From: Acidimicrobiia bacterium UBA1281
GTDB taxonomy: Bacteria > Actinomycetota > Acidimicrobiia > Actinomarinales > Actinomarinaceae
Reading direction: 5' to 3'
NCBI GenBank assembly: GCA_002308095.1
Contig: DBUV01000025.1
Span: forward strand, 1 to 10,674
Length of the DNA stretch: 10,674 nucleotides
Shown: positions 6,691 to 10,674 of the stretch, in pieces
How positions within the stretch are numbered: the first letter of the stretch is position 1
Layout: each line of letters opens with the position of its first letter
Position numbers and translations under genes: made by a program
The notes under the pieces: model-generated
Told to the model about the DNA's origin: nothing
Database searches by the model: none
The model's input: only the letters and a program-made list of their open reading frames with translations

Positions 6691-7770
6691 ATGAATTATA
6701 AAATTGCTGTTATAATTGGTGGACCTTCACCAGAGCACGATATTTCAGTACTAACAGGTCTTCAGAGTGCAAGGGTTTTATCATCAAAAAATGAAGTCTC
6801 TATTATTTACTGGACCAAAGATAACAAATGGTTTCTTTTAGATTCAAAATTAGAATCAACAGATTTTGTAGATACATCAAAACTTAAAAAGAAAGAACTT
6901 CAATTAAATTTAGGTAAAAATGGTGGTTTTTATTATAAAAGAAAAGCTTTAGATATTGATATTTTCATAAACTCTTGTCATGGTGGTCCCGGCGAGGATG
7001 GAACCCTCCAGGGCTTACTTGATATTATGAATTTAAATTATACTGGACCCAATTTAACTTCTGCACAAATATGTATGGATAAGTATGTTTTCTATGCACT
7101 AATGAAGGAAAATAATTTACCTGTATTAGAAAAGTTTAAAATTCAAGATGAAAAAAAGCCAAATTTCGATGGTCCATATGTATTAAAACCTCAATTTGGA
7201 GGTTCTTCAATAGGTGTAGAAGTCGTAGATAACTATGAAACAGCTTTAAAAATTATTGAATCATCTGATTTGTATGAAAAAGGTGCTTTGCTAGAAAGAT
7301 ATCTTGAAAATGCTGAAGATTTATTAATTGGGGTTAGAAACTATCCTGTTTTTAATTTCTCACAAATTGAAAAACCTATCAGAAACACAAATCTTTTCTC
7401 ATATGAGGATAAGTATCTAAACAATGGTGGCTTAGAGGGTTCTAAAAGAGAATTACCAGTAAGTATAAGTAAAGAAGCTGAAAATAAAATAATAGAATAT
7501 GTAAAACAAATAAATAATATAATTCCATCGAGAGGAATCGTTAGGTACGACTTTTTAAAGATAGAAGAAGAAATCTACATTAACGAAATAAATACTATTC
7601 CAGGAAGCCATGCACTTTACCTTTGGAAAAATCTCAATGTATCAAAATACGAATTGTTAATGGATATTGTTGAAGAAGCTTTATCAGATACAAGTAAAGG
7701 TTGGAGTGTCCAAGGCTCCGATGGGGTAGCTCTTAAAAGTGCTACAGATATTCAATCTAAATTAGGTTAA
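6691..7770 (+). CDS. ddl: D-alanine--D-alanine ligase family protein (ATP-grasp)
   Basis: A 359-residue ATP-grasp ligase expected to join two D-alanines (or D-Ala to a related acceptor) for peptidoglycan precursors. Motifs in order: IIGGPSPEHDIS (8-19) with the conserved Glu, HGGPGEDGTLQGLL (97-110), SAQICMDKYV (124-133), YVLKPQFGGSSIGV (163-176), LLERYLENAE (200-209), the omega-loop region DKYLNNGG (240-247), RYDFL (285-289) and INEINTIPGS (297-306), with E299 and N301 as Mg ligands. After NTIPG the usual MTxxS of Ddl is replaced by SHALYLW, so the acceptor pocket may differ. Start lies 2 nt after the MurF-like stop with no Shine-Dalgarno site, so coupling is likely. Symbol given at family level; the exact dipeptide or depsipeptide product is not proven. 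Confidence 0.87.
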   Translation: MNYKIAVIIGGPSPEHDISVLTGLQSARVLSSKNEVSIIYWTKDNKWFLLDSKLESTDFVDTSKLKKKELQLNLGKNGGFYYKRKALDIDIFINSCHGGPGEDGTLQGLLDIMNLNYTGPNLTSAQICMDKYVFYALMKENNLPVLEKFKIQDEKKPNFDGPYVLKPQFGGSSIGVEVVDNYETALKIIESSDLYEKGALLERYLENAEDLLIGVRNYPVFNFSQIEKPIRNTNLFSYEDKYLNNGGLEGSKRELPVSISKEAENKIIEYVKQINNIIPSRGIVRYDFLKIEEEIYINEINTIPGSHALYLWKNLNVSKYELLMDIVEEALSDTSKGWSVQGSDGVALKSATDIQSKLG

Positions 7771-7777
7771 GAAACTT

Positions 7778-8416
7778 ATGACTGGAATTTATTGGGATTG
7801 CGATGGAACATTAATGAATACAGAGAGTGCTTACGCGTATGCTTGGCAAGAGGTTCTAAAAAGAAGAAACTTAAATTTACCAATTCAACATTTTGATGAC
7901 TATGTAGGAATAGATGATAAATTAGTTCATCAAAAATATTCTGAGAAAGTAGAGCTTCCCTCCTTTAGCGAAACCATGGATGAGATAGCTTTAATTATTA
8001 TCGAAAATTTCACATCTCAAACTTTATATTCTGATGCACACAAATGTTTAGATTACTTTTATAACGAAAACTGGCAACAGGCATGTGTTTCTGCTTCTCC
8101 TCAGAAGGCACTTGAAGATAAATTGAATAAAGCAGAAATTTCTAAATATTTTGATTTTGTTTTAGGAGGTGATTCTGTGCGTCCAAGAAACAAACCATTT
8201 CCTGATATTTACAATTTAGCTATTAATAAGCTTGGCACCTCAAAAAATATAATTGTAGAGGATAGTCCACCTGGAATACAATCTGGAAAATCTTCTGGTA
8301 ACTACGTTGTAGCAATCGATAGAGGGATATTTAGTAAAAAAGAATTATCTAACGCAGATGTTATTGTTGAAGAATTAACTCCTGATCTTTTTATACAAAT
8401 AAACAAAACCCTTTAG
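7778..8416 (+). CDS. HAD-superfamily hydrolase (beta-phosphoglucomutase-like subfamily)
   Basis: A 212-residue HAD phosphatase or mutase. Motif I is YWDCDGTL (5-12), with nucleophile D7 and acid/base D9. Motif II is CVSAS (103-107) with S105, motif III RPRNKPFPDIY (135-145) with K139, and motif IV VEDSPPGIQSG (160-170) with E161 and D162. An alpha-helical cap lies at about 14-85. The closest match by eye is the subfamily IA group holding phosphoglycolate phosphatases, beta-phosphoglucomutases and sugar-phosphatases; substrate cannot be told. It is the last gene of the cell-wall unit, starting 7 nt after the Ddl-like stop, and may remove phosphate from a metabolite linked to that pathway, but this is only positional inference. 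Confidence 0.84.
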   Translation: MTGIYWDCDGTLMNTESAYAYAWQEVLKRRNLNLPIQHFDDYVGIDDKLVHQKYSEKVELPSFSETMDEIALIIIENFTSQTLYSDAHKCLDYFYNENWQQACVSASPQKALEDKLNKAEISKYFDFVLGGDSVRPRNKPFPDIYNLAINKLGTSKNIIVEDSPPGIQSGKSSGNYVVAIDRGIFSKKELSNADVIVEELTPDLFIQINKTL

Positions 8417-8448
8417 TTCTTGATGATTAGCGGTATAAATTACAAAAC

Positions 8449-8477
8449 TGACTTAGGCGCAAATTGTGACTAAGTTA
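8449..8477. terminator. Weak inverted repeat between convergent genes, possible terminator
   Basis: TGACTTAG (8449-8456) pairs with CTAAGTTA (8470-8477) around a 13-nt loop: eight base pairs in RNA, one a G-U. The right arm contains the stop codon of the oxidoreductase gene. Read on the minus strand, the hairpin is followed by GTTTTGTAATTT, a loose U-rich tail; on the plus strand there is none. It is the only hairpin I see between the two convergent operons, but it is AU-rich and weak. Confidence 0.3.
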
Positions 8478-8892
8478 TAGAAAGAATCATTACAGGTATT
8501 TTTCTATTGGTTCTTTTTTGATATCTTTGATATCCGCCTTTATTTAGATAATCCATTTTTGACCACCACTCTAGTCTTTCTTCATCGTAGATTTCTTTAG
8601 CCATCACGGAAAAACGTCTCTTTCCAATTTGAACAGTTGCTAATGGATTTGTTTTTAAGTTATGATACCACCCAGGATTCGTTTCACTTCCTCCCTTGGA
8701 TGCAATAATACAAATATTGTTATCTTCTTGAAGAAAAACTAGAACATTCTTTCTTGTTATCTGAGTTTTCGCTCCAACGCTTTCAAGAATTAAACAAGGC
8801 CTTCCATTTAGATTCTTTCCAATTCGCCCATTTGTATAGATATATATGTAATTATGAAAAAATAAAAAAACAAACAATAATATTCTTCTCAT
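8470..8892 (-). CDS. Ddn-family deazaflavin (F420)-dependent oxidoreductase
   Basis: A 140-residue member of the deazaflavin-dependent nitroreductase (Ddn) family, split-barrel enzymes that use reduced F420 to reduce quinones, nitro compounds and other substrates. Matches to the family, using the numbering of this start, are GRIGKNLNGRPCLIL (about 22-36), SVGAKT (38-43) at the F420-phosphate site, IIASKGGSETNPGWYHNLK (62-80), VQIGKRRFSVMAKEIYDEER (87-106 region) and YQRYQKRTNRKIPVMIL (119-135 region). The N-terminal residues ILLFVFLFF are strongly hydrophobic and may attach the protein to the membrane. The frame extends to an ATG at 8919. I prefer the ATG at 8890-8892 because it forms an ATGA overlap with the stop of the photolyase-like gene, a typical coupled junction. 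It implies the cell makes F420. Confidence 0.85.
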   Translation of the reverse strand: MRRILLFVFLFFHNYIYIYTNGRIGKNLNGRPCLILESVGAKTQITRKNVLVFLQEDNNICIIASKGGSETNPGWYHNLKTNPLATVQIGKRRFSVMAKEIYDEERLEWWSKMDYLNKGGYQRYQKRTNRKIPVMILSIT

Positions 8893-10085
8893 ACGCTTAG
8901 TTTGATCTTTTTTTTCCATGAGGAATAACTCTTTGGATAGAAACTTATAGGTTCTGCCAGCCTTCTTGATGGAAATTCAATTGCCGGCTTAATTAAACTA
9001 GTAATATCTCGATATTTAGGAACACATGCATATGTAACAGCAAATTTCTGTCCTTTTAAAATAAATTTAGGATCATCAATAAAAACTGATAAATCTTTTT
9101 TGTGAGAAATCTCCCTAAGTGTATCCAATAAAAAATTTATTCTTTTCGATGATAATTTTAACTTACTTAATAATAATTCATCAAATACGAATACAACAGG
9201 TAACTCAGAGTTATTCTTTAACGCGGGATCATCATCTCCCAATGATTCACCAGTCAACCATACAACTTCAGGCTGTTCTCCTGAATCAATAATGTTTGTA
9301 GGTCCAAATTTCTCAGCAATCTCAAAATCTAGTTTCTGACTAATTGGTTGGTATATAGTTTCATCTGGCCATGTCTGAATTGGGCAATTATATTGTAAAG
9401 TGCATTCTTGACATAACTTTGGAGCTCTATTTTTGACTTGAGATTGAGCAAAACCATACAGTTTGCCGGTTTGTCCACCCATTACCCATTGCCATCCAAG
9501 CCTATTGGCAAATCTTGATCCATCAACTAAATGTTTAAACATATAATTCTCATAACCATTCCAATCATTTCTATCTCTTAATGAAAAATGAGAGGCAAAC
9601 CACATTCTTGTCTGGTTTACCATATATCCAGTTTCTTCTAATTCTTTTTTAATTGTTTTTATACAATTCATTTTTTGAGTATCTATATTCTTGCTATGAG
9701 CACTATTTATTGAATAATTTAAGTAATTGTTGGATTTTTTACCTACTATTGCGTATAAGTGCCTTGAAAATTCCTGCCAAAGAAGTTCATCTCTGTATTT
9801 TGTTTTATCTTCATACTTAAACCTTTCTACATATTTCCATACCTCTTTTAAATCAATTAAGCCATGTCTTATGTATGCAGATAAATATGAAGACCCTCTT
9901 TTTGATTTCGGATACACATTATTTCTCAATTTTGAATAATTTGAAATGTCTAGATTATGTAAAGCTAAATCTGCGTTTGATTGACCACCTCTAATTAAAG
10001 GTTCAGTATATTCATCACAACATAAATCTAAAAAATGTGAATTGATTATTTCTTCATTAGATGATTTAAGATTGATTAAAGACAT
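8889..10085 (-). CDS. Photolyase/cryptochrome-family protein with reversed domain order
   Basis: A 398-residue flavoprotein of the photolyase/cryptochrome superfamily. The FAD-binding helical domain comes first (about 28-223): RGGQSNADLAL (32-42), GSSYLSAYIRHG (64-75), ELLWQEFSRHL (100-110) with E100 and W103 at the places of E274/W277 of E. coli photolyase, GYMVNQTRM (153-161), W175, LVDGSRFANRLGWQW (186-200) with N194, W198 and W200 at the places of N378, W382 and W384. A CQECTLQYNC motif (225-234) follows. Residues about 272-398 then resemble the alpha/beta antenna domain that normally comes first: EVVWLTGESLGDDDPAL (273-289), VVFVFDE (297-303), KRINFLLDTL (314-323) and a linker-like FYPKSYSSW (382-390). 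Residues seen suggest light-driven DNA repair or blue-light sensing; which one is unknown. It lies 9 nt after the cold-shock-like gene. Confidence 0.85.
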   Translation of the reverse strand: MSLINLKSSNEEIINSHFLDLCCDEYTEPLIRGGQSNADLALHNLDISNYSKLRNNVYPKSKRGSSYLSAYIRHGLIDLKEVWKYVERFKYEDKTKYRDELLWQEFSRHLYAIVGKKSNNYLNYSINSAHSKNIDTQKMNCIKTIKKELEETGYMVNQTRMWFASHFSLRDRNDWNGYENYMFKHLVDGSRFANRLGWQWVMGGQTGKLYGFAQSQVKNRAPKLCQECTLQYNCPIQTWPDETIYQPISQKLDFEIAEKFGPTNIIDSGEQPEVVWLTGESLGDDDPALKNNSELPVVFVFDELLLSKLKLSSKRINFLLDTLREISHKKDLSVFIDDPKFILKGQKFAVTYACVPKYRDITSLIKPAIEFPSRRLAEPISFYPKSYSSWKKKIKLSV

Positions 10086-10094
10086 TAACTATGG

Positions 10095-10310
10095 TTAATA
10101 TTTATCTTGTCCAATTTTAACATTTTTAACAACCTGGATATCTTCAACAGTTTCTAATTCAAAGTTAATTCTCTGACCTTGACGTAAAGTTCTAAATATT
10201 GAACCCTTAAGTGAACCAGCAGTAATAAAAACTTCAGTTTTATCTGTATCTAATAAGATTATTCCATTGCCAGTGTTTGGATCGTAGGATTTAACAACAC
10301 CTTGAGCCAT
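10095..10310 (-). CDS. Divergent cold-shock-domain protein
   Basis: A 71-residue small beta-barrel of the cold-shock (OB-fold) family. The ends fit well: MAQGVVKSYDPNTGNGI (1-17) against the usual start of CspA proteins, and FRTLRQGQRINFELE (39-53) against the last strands. The RNA-binding motifs do not: RNP1 (KGFGFI) reads TGNGII (13-18) and RNP2 (VFVHFS) reads VFITAGS (27-33), so most of the exposed aromatics are gone. It may therefore bind nucleic acid weakly or contact a protein or ribosome instead. Its ATG shares one base with the rpmB stop (TAATG), so it is probably translated by re-initiation after L28. I recall similar degenerate CSD genes in actinobacteria, but no function. Confidence 0.82.
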   Translation of the reverse strand: MAQGVVKSYDPNTGNGIILLDTDKTEVFITAGSLKGSIFRTLRQGQRINFELETVEDIQVVKNVKIGQDKY

Positions 10311-10546
10311 TAAACTTTTTCGCCTCTTTGACGTATTTCTTTAACAACAGACTCAATACCTCGTTTGTCAATTATTTTATTTCCACGAGTGCTGACTTTT
10401 AGTCTTACCCATCTATTTTCACTTTCTAACCAGTATCTCTTGGTGATAATATTTGGTTTGAACCAACGGTTATTTCTTTTATGTGAAAAAGAGACATGTT
10501 TACCTGACCTTGGCTCTCTTCCTGTTACTTGACATCTATTTGCCAT
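10310..10546 (-). CDS. rpmB: 50S ribosomal protein L28, zinc-free type
   Basis: A 78-residue L28, a basic protein of the large ribosomal subunit. Motifs are CQVTGREPRSG (5-15), SHKRNNRWFKPNI (21-33), KRYWLESENRWVRLKVS (36-52) and the tail IRQRGEKV. Only one cysteine (C5) is present, so the four-cysteine zinc site of the zinc-binding L28 form is absent. The KRYWLESENR segment and 78-residue length match the zinc-free second L28 of high-GC actinobacteria more than their main zinc-type L28. It is the first gene of a four-gene minus-strand unit. An AGAGGA Shine-Dalgarno site lies 6 nt upstream. Confidence 0.95.
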   Translation of the reverse strand: MANRCQVTGREPRSGKHVSFSHKRNNRWFKPNIITKRYWLESENRWVRLKVSTRGNKIIDKRGIESVVKEIRQRGEKV

Positions 10547-10552
10547 ATTATT

Positions 10553-10558
10553 TCCTCT
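10553..10558 (-). promoter_or_regulatory. Shine-Dalgarno site (AGAGGA) of rpmB
   Basis: AGAGGA on the minus strand ends 6 nt before the rpmB ATG. It is the only well-placed purine-rich site of this quality in the window, where most genes have none, and it fixes the rpmB start. Confidence 0.7.
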
Positions 10559-10566
10559 AAATTACA

Positions 10567-10578
10567 AGTATAACTATA
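10567..10578 (-). promoter_or_regulatory. Tandem -10-like boxes (TATAGT TATACT) upstream of rpmB
   Basis: On the minus strand TATAGT (10573-10578) is followed directly by TATACT (10567-10572). Use of the second would give a leader of about 14 nt that still contains the AGAGGA site. No good -35 is visible at 17 nt for either. The 10-bp AGTTATAGTT core also occurs in the RecB-like nuclease promoter. The remaining 96 bases to the right edge hold only short open frames that I cannot support as genes. Confidence 0.42.
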
Positions 10579-10674
10579 ACTAATTTATTAATTTGTAGGT
10601 ACTTTCATTTTAAAACTTTTTAGGTAATGTTTGATTGTGGTTGAAAGAAGCTTTAAATATTTAAATACAATAAA

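Noticed and set aside
8893..8919. Upstream ATG at 8919 for the Ddn-like gene
   Set aside because: It would add nine charged residues and a 31-nt overlap; the ATG at 8890-8892 gives the usual ATGA junction. Not excluded, only less likely.
10588..10674. Minus-strand open frame of 28 codons running in from the right edge (possible 3' end of a gene upstream of rpmB)
   Set aside because: No stop is met before TAA at 10588-10590, but the length is close to chance in AT-rich DNA and no family motif is visible. The neighbouring sequence would settle it.
10631..10674. Possible plus-strand gene start (TTG at 10631 or GTG at 10637, with AGG at 10622-10624) divergent from rpmB
   Set aside because: Only about 14 codons are visible, the start is non-ATG and there is nothing to identify it; it also conflicts with the minus-strand frame above.

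Overview
The window is AT-rich (about 30% GC where I counted by eye), gene-dense, and has no phage, IS, CRISPR or RNA-gene signature. Four things point to a streamlined, low-GC Actinomycetota, most likely a marine lineage of the Actinomarinales or Acidimicrobiia kind: an actinobacterial-type inositol-3-phosphate synthase; a deazaflavin (F420)-dependent Ddn-family oxidoreductase; a zinc-free 78-residue L28 of the kind found as a second copy in actinobacteria; and an actinobacterial-type RecB/Cas4-like nuclease. The taxonomy is inference from protein families only.

Layout. (1) 1-510 (+): C-terminal part of a glutamate dehydrogenase, cut by the left edge. (2) 499-1473 (-): PD-(D/E)XK RecB-like nuclease with an iron-sulfur cysteine set, convergent with and overlapping the dehydrogenase. 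(3) 1474-1682: divergent promoter region plus a 37-residue single-span membrane ORF that appears to have its own leaderless promoter. (4) 1683-2762 (+): ino1. (5) 2755-4020 (-): GabT-like class III aminotransferase, overlapping ino1 tail to tail. (6) 4083-8416 (+): a tight five-gene unit (four-span membrane protein, alpha/beta hydrolase, membrane-anchored MurF-like ligase, Ddl-like ATP-grasp ligase, HAD phosphatase), with junctions from a 4-nt overlap to a 7-nt gap. The MurF/Ddl pair makes this a cell-wall (D-Ala-D-Ala) operon. (7) 8470-10546 (-): rpmB, a cold-shock-like gene, an unusual photolyase-family protein and a Ddn-like oxidoreductase, with junctions of 1-nt overlap, 9-nt gap and 4-nt overlap.

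The most notable object is the photolyase-family protein at 8889-10085. Its FAD-binding helical domain comes first and a photolyase-like alpha/beta (antenna) domain comes second, the reverse of the normal order. It also carries a CxxC-x5-C motif and lacks the outer tryptophan of the classical electron-transfer triad. It looks translationally coupled to a deazaflavin-dependent enzyme, which is suggestive because a deazaflavin is a classical photolyase antenna cofactor.

A second theme is gene expression. Four starts in the two divergent intergenic regions have a TAnnnT -10 hexamer ending 6-8 nt before the ATG, the signature of leaderless transcripts. Good Shine-Dalgarno sites are scarce; the clear one is at rpmB.
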